From Actinospineispora eucalypti (GTDB taxonomy: Bacteria > Actinomycetota > Actinomycetes > Mycobacteriales > Pseudonocardiaceae), in assembly GCA_014208095.1 (NCBI GenBank), contig JACHMT010000001.1, positions 930,001 to 994,000 of the forward strand: a stretch of DNA of 64,000 nt, written 5' to 3'. The translations under genes were made by a program, and so were the position numbers. Below the pieces are notes generated by a model. It was not told the DNA's origin. It made no database searches and saw nothing but the letters and a program-made list of their open reading frames with translations. Shown here piece after piece: positions 46,865 to 54,835 of the stretch (positions are counted from its first letter, which is position 1; each line of letters starts with the position of its first letter).

Positions 46865-47036
46865 TGTCGTGGAAACGATGTCTTCTTGCCCGTCTTCGGC
46901 GCCCAGCCGGCGCCTCGCCGCGTTGTCGTCGTCGCACTTAGCTCCGCTACGCACTCCTCCGAGTTAGACACCAGCCTTGCGATGCATCCGCCTGGATCAC
47001 CGAATCCGGGCAAGGAACATCGTTTCCACGACACTA
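46862..47036. mobile_element. 171-bp MITE with 18-bp perfect terminal inverted repeats, TA duplication
   Basis: GTGTCGTGGAAACGATGT (46864-46881) is exactly repeated in inverse at 47017-47034; similarity continues inward (TTGCCCG...TTCGG on both sides) to about 37 bp. TA flanks both ends (46862-46863, 47035-47036), the target duplication of IS630/Tc1-mariner elements. No transposase is inside. Removing it joins CGT-TA to GAAGGAG, giving stop TAG followed by AAGGAG and, 4 bp later, the ATG of the next gene: the two dehydrogenase genes were then one tightly packed operon. Confidence 0.85.
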
Positions 47037-47047
47037 GAAGGAGCGGC

Positions 47048-48094
47048 ATGTTCTTCGCACTCACCGATGACCAGCGAGACTTCGACAATGTCGTGCGCGA
47101 CTACCTGACCAGCGAGTTCGACCTGGAAGCGGTGCGCCGCGTGGTCGAGGACCCGGGAGGGGACGGCCACCCGGAGCCGCTGTGGCGGGCCATGGGCGAG
47201 CAGGGTTGGCTAGCCGTGATGGTCCCCGAGGAGCACGAGGGGCTCGGGCTGGGCCTGGTGGACGCGCAGGTCATCGCGCGCGCGTTGGGCGCGGGCACCG
47301 CGCCGGGGCCGTGGCGGGGCACCGTGCTGGCCGCCGAGGCGATCCGGCTGGCCGGTTCGAACTCCCAGCGGGAGCAGTGGTTGCCCAAGCTAGCGACCGG
47401 CGCGGTGGCCGGCGCGCTGGCGCTGCGCGGCACGTCCGAGTCGGGTTGGCCGGCGGTGGAGTACGCCGGGGTGGCCGGGCTGATCGTGGTCGCGGACGGC
47501 CCCGGCCTGCGCCTGCTCCGCGCCGACGAGGTCACCGTGGCCAGCCAGGAGACCTTCGACGGCACGACAAGGCTCGGCTCGGTCAGCCTGGCCGACAGCG
47601 CCGGGGAGCCCCTGCCGGGCGCTACCGCCGAGGTGTTGGAGGCGCTGCACGCGCGGTCCGCAGTGCTGATCGCCGCCGACCTGGTGGGCAACGCCCGCGA
47701 GGCGCTGCGCCGCACGGTGGACTACGACCGGGACCGCCGGCAGTTCGGCGTGCCGGTCGGCTCCTTCCAGGCGCTCAAGCACGACCTGGCCGACCTGCAC
47801 ATCGCTGTGACCATGGCCGAGCACGCGGTGCTCTACGCCGCGCACGCGCTGGACACCGACCACACCGACCCCGCCACCGGCACGGCCACCGCGCTGGCCG
47901 TTTCGGTGGCCAAGGCCAAGGCCAGCGAGACCGCCGCACGGGTGACCGGCGCGATGATCCAGTACCACGGGGGCATCGGGTACACCTGGGAGCATGAGGC
48001 GCACTTCTTCTACAAGCGGGCCAAGCGCCTGGCCGGGGTCGGCGGCACCGTGGACGAGCAGCGAGAACGCATCGCCGAGCTGACCCTGGGCTGA
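47048..48094 (+). CDS. Acyl-CoA dehydrogenase, second of a pair
   Basis: 348 residues from ATG 47048 with AAGGAG just 4 bp upstream, both after the MITE. It is shorter than the first subunit and more diverged: LGAGTAPGPWRGTVLAAEAIRLAG, LALRGTSESGW, and IQYHGGIGYTWEHEAHFFYKRAKRL near the C-terminus. Paired subunits of this sort combine to give one functional FAD site per dimer in alpha2beta2 enzymes. Transcription must now cross the MITE or start inside it. Confidence 0.92.
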   Translation: MFFALTDDQRDFDNVVRDYLTSEFDLEAVRRVVEDPGGDGHPEPLWRAMGEQGWLAVMVPEEHEGLGLGLVDAQVIARALGAGTAPGPWRGTVLAAEAIRLAGSNSQREQWLPKLATGAVAGALALRGTSESGWPAVEYAGVAGLIVVADGPGLRLLRADEVTVASQETFDGTTRLGSVSLADSAGEPLPGATAEVLEALHARSAVLIAADLVGNAREALRRTVDYDRDRRQFGVPVGSFQALKHDLADLHIAVTMAEHAVLYAAHALDTDHTDPATGTATALAVSVAKAKASETAARVTGAMIQYHGGIGYTWEHEAHFFYKRAKRLAGVGGTVDEQRERIAELTLG

Positions 48095-48212
48095 GCCGTG
48101 GCACGACCTTCACCCAGGGATTGGCTTGCCGCCTAACGACCTCGTCACAAGGTGAGTGAGCGGGCTATGGCGAATCGCGGAAATGTCTGTGTAGCGCGCT
48201 ACCGTTGCTCCT

Positions 48213-48899
48213 ATGGGGAGCGGAACCGCAGTGGTCGATGATGTGCGACTGTCCCTCGGCCTGTACGACGTTGGCGAAGCTGCGCGCCTGGTAGACCTAC
48301 CTGAGCAAACGTTCCATCGGTGGGCGAAGGGCTACTCGGGTGGGGCGCCGCTGCTGCACATGCTCGACCGGGACGCTCGTCGCGAATCGTCCGTCCCTTT
48401 TATTGCCCTGGCCGAGGCATGGGTGCTGAACGGACTCCGCAAAGCAGGCGTGAAGCCACACAAGATCCGCCCGGGTCTGGACGAGCTGAAACGCCAATTT
48501 GGCGACGAGTACGTCCTGATGGCTCCTGAACTGGCTACCGATGGGGTAGACCTTCTGTGGGACTTCTCCAAGACCACGAGCGGCGCGGGCCTGATCGAGG
48601 CGCGCACCGGCCAGCAGGTGATGCGTGCGATAGTCGCGGACTACCTCAAGTACCTCAACTTTGGTTCTGACCGTCTTCCGGTGAGCCTCAAACTCAAAGT
48701 CGCCATGCCGTCCGAAGTCGAGGTCAACCCGAATCATCAGTTCGGTCGGCCGTACTTCGTTGGCAGTGGCACCCGTCTGGCGGACGTAGCGAACATGATC
48801 AAGGCGGGTGAGGACGTTGAGACGGCCGCCGAGGAGCACGGGATCACCGTCGACGACGCCCGCGCCGCCGCCCGCATCCTCCTGGGCCACGCCGCCTGA
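48213..48899 (+). CDS. DUF433 antitoxin-like protein with HTH
   Basis: 228 residues from ATG 48213. N-terminal MerR-like HTH (LYDVGEAARLVDLPEQTFHRWAKGY), a helical middle part and a C-terminal DUF433 domain (FGRPYFVGSGTRLADVANMIKAGEDVETAAEEHGITVDDARAA). DUF433 proteins are common antitoxins for PIN-like toxins such as the next gene. Codon use (AAACTCAAAG, TTTGGTTCTG) is less G/C-biased than in flanking genes, suggesting recent acquisition. Its last codons overlap the toxin's reading frame. Confidence 0.85.
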   Translation: MGSGTAVVDDVRLSLGLYDVGEAARLVDLPEQTFHRWAKGYSGGAPLLHMLDRDARRESSVPFIALAEAWVLNGLRKAGVKPHKIRPGLDELKRQFGDEYVLMAPELATDGVDLLWDFSKTTSGAGLIEARTGQQVMRAIVADYLKYLNFGSDRLPVSLKLKVAMPSEVEVNPNHQFGRPYFVGSGTRLADVANMIKAGEDVETAAEEHGITVDDARAAARILLGHAA

Positions 48900-49296
48900 G
48901 TTCTACCTCGACGAGAACATCACTACACGGGCAGTCCGGCGCCTACTCTTGGGCCTCGGATACACGGTGCATACTCCGGCTGGGTTGTTCGGAACACGCG
49001 AAGCCGCGCTCAGCCAGGATGACGAGGTCTGGCTGGCGCGGGTCGCTGGAACTGGCTGGGCAGTGATTAATCGAGACGTCAGCATCTCGCGTAAGCCCGA
49101 CGAACTCGCTGCCTACCAGCGCGCGGGGGTCCACATGTTCTATCTGCCCGGTGAGGCGAAGGTCGCCGAACTCGTGCACCTGATGGAAGCCAACCTTGCC
49201 GCGATCGGCACCGAAACCATGGGCAGGCAGCCGCGGCTGTGGTACGTGAAGCCAAGCGGGCTTGAAGAAATCCGATTCTCGACACGCAGCAGGTGA
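48808..49296 (+). CDS. PIN-like (DUF5615) toxin
   Basis: The toxin domain begins at about 48900 (FYLDENITTRAVRRLLLGLGYTVHT), with a late INRDVSISRKPDELAAYQRAG; Asp/Glu of the LDEN segment and Asp in NRDVS are the expected metal ligands of PIN-like nucleases. No start codon lies near the domain: the first in-frame candidates are GTG 48808 and TTG 48817, inside the antitoxin gene, giving an N-terminal tail of about 30 Pro/Arg-rich residues. Start is therefore uncertain; a non-canonical ACG just before the domain is also possible. It should form an operon with the DUF433 gene. Confidence 0.75.
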   Translation: MRTLRRPPRSTGSPSTTPAPPPASSWATPPEFYLDENITTRAVRRLLLGLGYTVHTPAGLFGTREAALSQDDEVWLARVAGTGWAVINRDVSISRKPDELAAYQRAGVHMFYLPGEAKVAELVHLMEANLAAIGTETMGRQPRLWYVKPSGLEEIRFSTRSR

Positions 49297-49384
49297 GTGG
49301 CGGCCTCATCGACCAGCCCGCCAGGAACTGCTTGCGCCGCGAGGACCCGGTGAACGTTAGCGGCCACCGCATTAGGCTCGTTCT

Positions 49385-50548
49385 GTGCGATTGAACCCGT
49401 TGACGGTCCAGGTGGCCGACTCGCCGATCGGCATGGCGCAATCTCTGGTCGAGCACCGGGCGAAGAAGCGCGACCTGCTGGACCTGGCCCAGGCGGCACC
49501 GCGGTACCCGGCCGCGCCCCAGGTGCTCGAGCACGTCGTGGCCACCGCCCGCGACCCGCGCGGCGGGGAGTACGTGGTGAACGTGGCCGGGCTGCCGCAC
49601 CTGCGCGAGGCGTTCGCCGCCGATCTCGCCGAGGCGTACCGGGGGCCGGTGCGGGCCGAGCACGTGTTCGTCACGGCCGGCTGCAACCAGGCTTTCTGCC
49701 TGGTCGCGGGCGCGCTGGCCAGGCCGGGCGATGAGTTCATCCTGGTGCTGCCGTACTACTTCAACCACGACATGTGGCTGCGCATGAACGACATCCGGCC
49801 GGTCTACCTCGACCCGGGCGACGAGCGGCTGCCCACCCCCGAGGCGGCGGAGGCGCTGATCACCGCGCGGACCCGGGCGATCGTGGTGGTGACGCCCGGC
49901 AACCCGAGCGGCGTGGTCGTGCCGCCGGACCGGATCGCCGCGTTGGCCGAGCTGGCGGCGCGGCGGGGCATCGCGCTGATCCTGGACGAGACGTACCGGT
50001 CCTTCCGGGACACCGACGAACCGGCGCACGCGCTGTTCGCCGACCCGGGCTGGGCGGAGACCATGATCAGCCTGCACAGCTTCTCCAAGGAGTTCGCCAT
50101 TCCGGGCTACCGGGTCGGCGCCGTGGTCGGATCCCCCGAGCTGAGCCGGCAGTTGGCCAAGCTGCTGGACTGCGTGGCGATCTGTGCGCCCCGGATCGGC
50201 CAGGAGGCGGCCTGGGCCGGCCTCACCCGGGCCCGGGAGTGGCGGAGGGAGCGGGCCAGGGAGATCGCCGACCGGCGGCACTGGTTCGGCAAGCTGATGG
50301 CCGAGCGGCCCGGCGGCTTCGAACTGCTGTCCGTCGGCGGGCTGTTCGGCTGGCTGCGTCACCCGTTCGGCGGGTGGGCCACCGAGGAGGTGGTGCGCGA
50401 GCTGGTCGTCGAGTACGACACGCTGGTCATCCCGGGCAACGCGTTCCTGCCGGACGACCGGGGCACGCTGCGGATCAGCCTCAGCAACGCCGACCGGGCC
50501 GAGCTGACCGACTTCACCGAGCGCCTGGCGGCAGCCGGGGCGTACTAG
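49385..50548 (+). CDS. PLP-dependent class I aminotransferase
   Basis: 387 residues from GTG 49385. LPHLREAFAADLA, the cofactor-binding VFVTAGCNQAFCL, TPGNPSGVVV, ILDETYR with the Asp that binds the pyridine nitrogen, and SFSKEFAIPGYRVG with the Schiff-base Lys are all present, together with the C-terminal TLRISLSNA for substrate carboxylate Arg. Fold type I, class I/II. Substrate cannot be read from the sequence. Single gene, convergent with the ArsR/DUF2087 gene. Confidence 0.92.
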   Translation: MRLNPLTVQVADSPIGMAQSLVEHRAKKRDLLDLAQAAPRYPAAPQVLEHVVATARDPRGGEYVVNVAGLPHLREAFAADLAEAYRGPVRAEHVFVTAGCNQAFCLVAGALARPGDEFILVLPYYFNHDMWLRMNDIRPVYLDPGDERLPTPEAAEALITARTRAIVVVTPGNPSGVVVPPDRIAALAELAARRGIALILDETYRSFRDTDEPAHALFADPGWAETMISLHSFSKEFAIPGYRVGAVVGSPELSRQLAKLLDCVAICAPRIGQEAAWAGLTRAREWRRERAREIADRRHWFGKLMAERPGGFELLSVGGLFGWLRHPFGGWATEEVVRELVVEYDTLVIPGNAFLPDDRGTLRISLSNADRAELTDFTERLAAAGAY

Positions 50549-50563
50549 ACGTCGACCCGCGCG

Positions 50564-51127
50564 TCAGACGTCCACCCAGCCGCCGGAACGCCAGTACTCG
50601 CCGTCCTCGCGGTCCAGCAGGCTCTCGTCGACCAGGTAGCGGCGCAGCGTCACGTAGTCCACCGGGCCGTTCTGCGTCCACGCGCGCAGCAGCACGTTCA
50701 CCTCGCGCTCCCGGTACCGCACGCCGGGCTGGAAGATCGTGGCCAGGTGCTCCAACACGATCCGCCGCCTCGCCCGGTGCGCCGGCAGCCCGACCAGCCG
50801 GCCGCCGCTGACGAACGTGCGCACCAGCCGTTCCACGTCGGGATCGGCGTAGCCGTGCGACTCCTCGACCCTGGTCGACGGGCTCTGCTCCTGCCGGGCC
50901 TCCCGGGCGGCCTCGGAGAACACCTCGAGCCGCGGCATCAGTCCGCTCGGCGACTCCTCGACCAGGCCGCCGCCGTGCAGCCGGTTCAGCGCGGTGGCCA
51001 CGGACCGGGGCGCCAGCCCGGTCGCCTCGACCACTTCGGTCCGGCTGCGGGCGCCGAGGACGAGGGCGGCGAGCACCCGCAACCGCTCGGGTTCGGCGAG
51101 CAGGCCGAGCAGCTCAGCGGCGTTCAC
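50564..51127 (-). CDS. ArsR-type HTH plus DUF2087 regulator
   Basis: 187 residues from ATG 51127. N-terminal winged HTH (LLAEPERLRVLAALVLGARSRTEVVEATGLAPRSVATALNRLHGGGLVEE) and a C-terminal DUF2087 domain (LEHLATIFQPGVRYREREVNVLLRAW, VDYVTLRRYLVDESLLDRED). This architecture is common for actinobacterial small regulators of unknown ligand. It is divergent from the substrate-binding gene at 51240 and could control it. Confidence 0.85.
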   Translation of the reverse strand: MNAAELLGLLAEPERLRVLAALVLGARSRTEVVEATGLAPRSVATALNRLHGGGLVEESPSGLMPRLEVFSEAAREARQEQSPSTRVEESHGYADPDVERLVRTFVSGGRLVGLPAHRARRRIVLEHLATIFQPGVRYREREVNVLLRAWTQNGPVDYVTLRRYLVDESLLDREDGEYWRSGGWVDV

Positions 51128-51239
51128 GTCGGCCGAGGGTACTCAACGATCTTGAGACCGGTGAGCCCCGTGGGCATTACGGGCGGATGTTTCGCGAGGA
51201 TACGGCCGGTTTCCGGTGTGATCACGCTACAGTCCACCG

Positions 51240-52919
51240 ATGATCTCCTGGCGTGGGCGGGCGGCGGTGGCTGTGGCGGTGGCCGTGGCTCTGGTGCTGG
51301 CCGGTTGCGCGGGCGGAGCCCAGCCCGGGGTGGCCGCGCCGCACGGCACGCAGGACATCAACCCGCGCGACCCGGCGACCCTGCGCGACGGCGGCACGCT
51401 GCGGCTGCCGCTGGACAACCTTCCGGTCAACTACAACTACAACCAGACCGACGGGCACGAGGACCAGACCCACGACGTTCTCTGGGCGCTGATGCCGCGT
51501 GCGTTCGACGAGTCCCCGGACGGCGGGGTCACGCTGAACACCGACCTGCTCGAGGCCGCGGACCTGATCTCCAGCAACCCGCAGGTGGTGCGCTACCGGA
51601 TCAACCCGAAGGCGGTGTGGTCCACGGGCCGGCCGATCACCTGGGAGGACTTCGCCGCGCAGGTGCGCGCGAACGACGGCTCGGACCCGACCTACCAGTT
51701 CAGCGACAAGACCGGGTACGTGGACATCTGGCGGGTGGGGCCGGGCGCCACGAGCAAGGAGGTCGTGGTGACCTTCCGCAAGCCGTTCGCCGAGTGGCGC
51801 GGACGGCTGTTCAACGGGCTCTACCCGGAGGAGTTCAACGCCGACCCCGCGCTGTTCAACGCCGGCTGGACGCAGCGGCCGGAGGTCACCGCCGGGCCGT
51901 TCCGGGTGGAGTCGATCGACCAGACCGCGAAGACCATCACGTTGGTGCGCAACGAGGGCTGGTGGGGCGCCCGCCCCCGGTTGGAGAAGATCGTCTGGAC
52001 GGTCACCGAGCGCACCGCGCTGGCCGACCGGCTGGCCAACAACGAGATCGACGCCTACGAGATCGGGTCCAGCACCGACCTGTTCGAACGCGCCCGCGCG
52101 ATCCCGGGGGTGGCGGTCCGGCGGGCGATTCCCAAGCAGTACTACCACGTCACCTTCAACGGGGCGCCCGGCGCGATACTGGCCGACCGGGCGCTGCGCC
52201 AGGCCATCGCGCGGGGCATCGACCGGGCGGCGATCGCCCAGCGGCTGGTCGGGCGGATCGTCGGCCCGCCGACGCTGATGGGCAACCACATCTACCCGAT
52301 CGGCTCCACCGGTTACCGGGACAACTCCGGCGGGTTCGGCTTCGACCCGGCCGCCGCGCAGCGGGAACTGGACGCGCTCGGCTGGTTGCGTCCCTCGCCC
52401 GGCGCGGTTCGGGTGAAGGACGGCCGGCCGCTGCGGCTGCGGTTCGTGGTGCCCAGCGCGAACCCGATCTCCGAGCAGGTCGGCAAGATCGTGCTGGACC
52501 AGTTGGCGCGGCTCGGGGTGGAGGTGGTGATCGACGCGGTGCCCACCGCACGGTTCTTCGTCGACTTCGTGAACGTGGGCAACTTCGACCTCACCGCGTT
52601 CCAGTGGGTCAACACCGGCTCCCCGTTCAGCGACGCGGCCGGGCTCTACCAGGAGCCGCGCGATAGCGACATCGGTGGCAACTTCGGGCGCATCCACGAC
52701 CCGGCGATCAGCGCGAAGTTCGCCGCCGGCGTCGGAGAGCTGGACGACGCCAAGCGCACCGAACTGGGCAACGAGATCGACAAGCTGATCTGGGACGAGG
52801 TGCACCACATCCCGCTGTTCCCGCAGACCGGCGCCTGGGCGGTCCGCGACACGCTGGCCAACTTCGGCGCCCGAGGCCTGGCCGACCCCGACTACGCCCG
52901 CACCGGCTTCACCCCCTGA
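51240..52919 (+). CDS. Oligopeptide ABC solute-binding lipoprotein (SBP_bac_5)
   Basis: 559 residues from ATG 51240. Signal peptide with lipobox LAGC (Cys about 22), then a family 5 extracytoplasmic solute-binding protein: HGTQDINPRDPATLRDGG, FRKPFAEWRGRLFNGLYPEEFN, LVRNEGWWGARPRLEKIVWTV, TFNGAPGAILADRALRQAIARGIDR. It is highly similar to the protein at 54808-56499 on the other strand and shares NLPxNYNYNxxDGHE with it. It is separated from the rest of the transporter by the CGNR and MFS genes, so it may have been copied here. Confidence 0.92.
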   Translation: MISWRGRAAVAVAVAVALVLAGCAGGAQPGVAAPHGTQDINPRDPATLRDGGTLRLPLDNLPVNYNYNQTDGHEDQTHDVLWALMPRAFDESPDGGVTLNTDLLEAADLISSNPQVVRYRINPKAVWSTGRPITWEDFAAQVRANDGSDPTYQFSDKTGYVDIWRVGPGATSKEVVVTFRKPFAEWRGRLFNGLYPEEFNADPALFNAGWTQRPEVTAGPFRVESIDQTAKTITLVRNEGWWGARPRLEKIVWTVTERTALADRLANNEIDAYEIGSSTDLFERARAIPGVAVRRAIPKQYYHVTFNGAPGAILADRALRQAIARGIDRAAIAQRLVGRIVGPPTLMGNHIYPIGSTGYRDNSGGFGFDPAAAQRELDALGWLRPSPGAVRVKDGRPLRLRFVVPSANPISEQVGKIVLDQLARLGVEVVIDAVPTARFFVDFVNVGNFDLTAFQWVNTGSPFSDAAGLYQEPRDSDIGGNFGRIHDPAISAKFAAGVGELDDAKRTELGNEIDKLIWDEVHHIPLFPQTGAWAVRDTLANFGARGLADPDYARTGFTP

Positions 52920-53472
52920 CCCGCTGGCGCTGGGCGAACCGGCGCTGCTTGGCCCGCGAGCCGCAGACGCGCATGGAACACCACGCGCCGGACCGGTTCT
53001 TCGACGTGTCGTAGAAGACCTCCCGGCAGAACGGGTCGCGGCAGGCCTTGAGGCGCGACCAGTCCGCGCCGCTCGCGGCGGCAGCCAGCACCTCGCCGAG
53101 TAGCCCGCGAACAGTGTTCGCGTCGCCGGCGGGCCGCAGGGCCGGCGCACCGTCCGGGAAGTCCACCCGCAGCGGGATGTCCGCGGTGACCGCCGCCAGG
53201 CGGCGCAGCGCGTCCGCGTCCTCGTCGACCGCGCCGCCGTTGTGGCCGGCCAACACCGCGCGCAGGCCGTCCCGCACGGCGATCACGTCCGCCCACTCCG
53301 CCTCGGTCGGCACGTCGGCGCCCACGAGCCGGCCGTGCGCGCGACACCAGGCGAGCAGTGCGGCCGGGGAGGACAGCGCGTCGGCGTTCTTGGCCGGGTT
53401 CGCGCTGATCCGCCGGGTGTTCACGAAGTCCTGCACCAGGTCGAACGGTGCCGGGGCGGGCTGACCGGTCAT
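52909..53472 (-). CDS. ABATE/CGNR zinc finger regulator
   Basis: 187 residues from ATG 53472. The N-terminal ABATE domain (FDLVQDFVNTRRI, LLAWCRAHGRL, VRDGLRAVLAGHNGG) and the C-terminal CGNR-type zinc finger (CRDPFCREVFYDTSKNRSG, then CSMRVCGSRAKQRRF) with four Cys are present; the usual CGNR box is CGSR here. These are one-component regulators that often sit beside an efflux gene, as here with the divergent MFS transporter. Its 3' end overlaps the convergent solute-binding gene by 11 bp. Confidence 0.88.
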   Translation of the reverse strand: MTGQPAPAPFDLVQDFVNTRRISANPAKNADALSSPAALLAWCRAHGRLVGADVPTEAEWADVIAVRDGLRAVLAGHNGGAVDEDADALRRLAAVTADIPLRVDFPDGAPALRPAGDANTVRGLLGEVLAAAASGADWSRLKACRDPFCREVFYDTSKNRSGAWCSMRVCGSRAKQRRFAQRQRVRG

Positions 53473-53497
53473 CCCCTCATCTTACCGTCTAAGAGGC

Positions 53498-53527
53498 TTG
53501 ACTGGTTAGTTGCAAACCAGCTATACA
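53498..53527 (+). promoter_or_regulatory. Promoter for the MFS gene, likely leaderless mRNA
   Basis: TTGACT (53498-53503), an 18-nt spacer and TATACA (53522-53527) precede the ATG at 53534 by six bases, so transcription probably begins at the ATG itself. AAACC (53514-53518) and GGTTT (53528-53532) make a 5-bp dyad around the -10 element, a possible CGNR operator. Confidence 0.6.
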
Positions 53528-53533
53528 GGTTTG

Positions 53534-54835
53534 ATGGTTAGAAACCGATGGATTGCGGCCGTGGCGGTGGTGGTCACCGGACTGAGCCTGCGTTCGGCGG
53601 TGAGCAGCCTGGGCGCGGTGCTCGGCCAGGTGCGCGCCGCGTTGGAGATGAGCGCGAGCACGGCGGGCCTGCTCACCGCGCTGCCGGTGGTGTGCTTCGC
53701 CCTGTGCGCGGCGGTCACGCCGGCGTTGTCCCGGCGGTTCGGGAGCTACGGGTTGCTGCTCGGAGCGATCGCGGCGATCGCGCTGGGCCTGGCCGGGCGG
53801 GCGGTGGCGCCGTCGGTGCCGCCGTTCCTGCTGGGCAGCCTGCTCGCCCTGGTCGGCATCGGGGTGGCGAACATCCTGCTGCCGGCGCTGGTCAAGCGGT
53901 ACTTCCCGGACCGGGTCGGGTTCATGACCGGCGTGTACTCGATGAGTGCGGTGTCCGGCGTGGCGGTGCCGGCGGCCACCACCATCCCGCTCGCGGAGGC
54001 GCTCGGCCACGGCTGGCGCGGTGGCCTGGCGATCTGGGCGGCGGTGGCGGCCGTTGCGCTGCTGCCCTGGCTGATCGCGCCTCGCCCGGGGGCCGATACC
54101 TACCGTGGGCCGAGTGGTACCTCAAACCCCGACTCACCGTGCACGAAACCCCGACTCGCCGTATCCGGATCCCCGACTCGCCGTACCTCGATCCCCGACT
54201 CGCGGGGCCGGGGGGAGGGGTTGTGGGGGAGTCGGACGGCTTGGGCGTTGACGGCGTTTTTCGGGTTGCAGTCGACGGGGTCGTTTGCGTTGATGGGGTG
54301 GTTGCCGGAGATCTTCACCGCGGCGGGGGTGAGCGCCGGCCGGGCGGCTGGGTTGCTTGCGCTGACGGCCGCGCTGGGGTTGCCGGTGACCTTGGTGTTG
54401 CCGTGGTTGGCGGCCAGGGATCCGGGGTACGCGCGGCTGTCGGTGATCGGCGTTTCGGCCGCCGGCATCGTTGGCTACCTGGGGCTGCTGCTCGCACCCG
54501 GCGGGGCGCCGGTGCTCTGGGCGGTGCTGCTCGCCGCGACGCACGGCGGCTTCGCGCTGGCCGTCACCATGATCAACCTGCGCAGCCGGCGACCGGAGGT
54601 GACCACGGCGTTGTCCGGGTTCGTGCAGACCGGCGGCTACGCGCTGGCCGCGACCGGTCCGCTGGCCGTCGGGGTGCTGCGCGACCTCACGGAGTCGTGG
54701 GCCCCCGCGGTGCTGACCCTGGCCGGAGTGCTGGTGGTGCAGCTCGTGGTCGGGCTGCGCGCGGCGCGTCCCGGGTTCGTGGACGACGAGCGCGCCCGGC
54801 CCGAGGCTCAGTTCATCCAGCCGGCGCGGATGTAG
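53534..54835 (+). CDS. MFS transporter (CynX/NimT type) with repeat-derived insert
   Basis: 433 residues from ATG 53534, close behind a good promoter. Twelve predicted TM helices in two halves of six (AAVAVVVTGLSLRSAVSSLG, GLLLGAIAAIALGLAGRAV, LGSLLALVGIGVANILLPAL; second half AWALTAFFGLQSTGSFALMGWL, VLPWLAARDPGYARLSVIGV). The signature PFLLGSLLALVGIGVANIL suits the CynX/NimT group, which moves anions such as cyanate or 2-nitroimidazole. Between the halves, residues about 195-224 are four family A repeat units, encoding NPDSPCTKPRLAV... rather than a normal loop. It is divergent from a CGNR regulator. Confidence 0.9.
   Translation: MVRNRWIAAVAVVVTGLSLRSAVSSLGAVLGQVRAALEMSASTAGLLTALPVVCFALCAAVTPALSRRFGSYGLLLGAIAAIALGLAGRAVAPSVPPFLLGSLLALVGIGVANILLPALVKRYFPDRVGFMTGVYSMSAVSGVAVPAATTIPLAEALGHGWRGGLAIWAAVAAVALLPWLIAPRPGADTYRGPSGTSNPDSPCTKPRLAVSGSPTRRTSIPDSRGRGEGLWGSRTAWALTAFFGLQSTGSFALMGWLPEIFTAAGVSAGRAAGLLALTAALGLPVTLVLPWLAARDPGYARLSVIGVSAAGIVGYLGLLLAPGGAPVLWAVLLAATHGGFALAVTMINLRSRRPEVTTALSGFVQTGGYALAATGPLAVGVLRDLTESWAPAVLTLAGVLVVQLVVGLRAARPGFVDDERARPEAQFIQPARM
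54117..54204 (-). repeat. Four family A repeat units inside the MFS coding sequence
   Basis: Four 22-bp inverted-orientation units start at 54117, 54139, 54161 and 54183 (e.g. GTATCCGGATCCCCGACTCG at 54161), each ending CCCGACTC(G/A)CC or CG. They fall at the TM6-TM7 loop and keep the frame open, although 88 bp is not a multiple of three, so flanking bases must compensate. Confidence 0.9.

Noticed and set aside
46886..47047. N-terminal extension of the second acyl-CoA dehydrogenase into the MITE
   Set aside because: The extension is MITE sequence; the ATG at 47048 has its own AAGGAG site and the family start.
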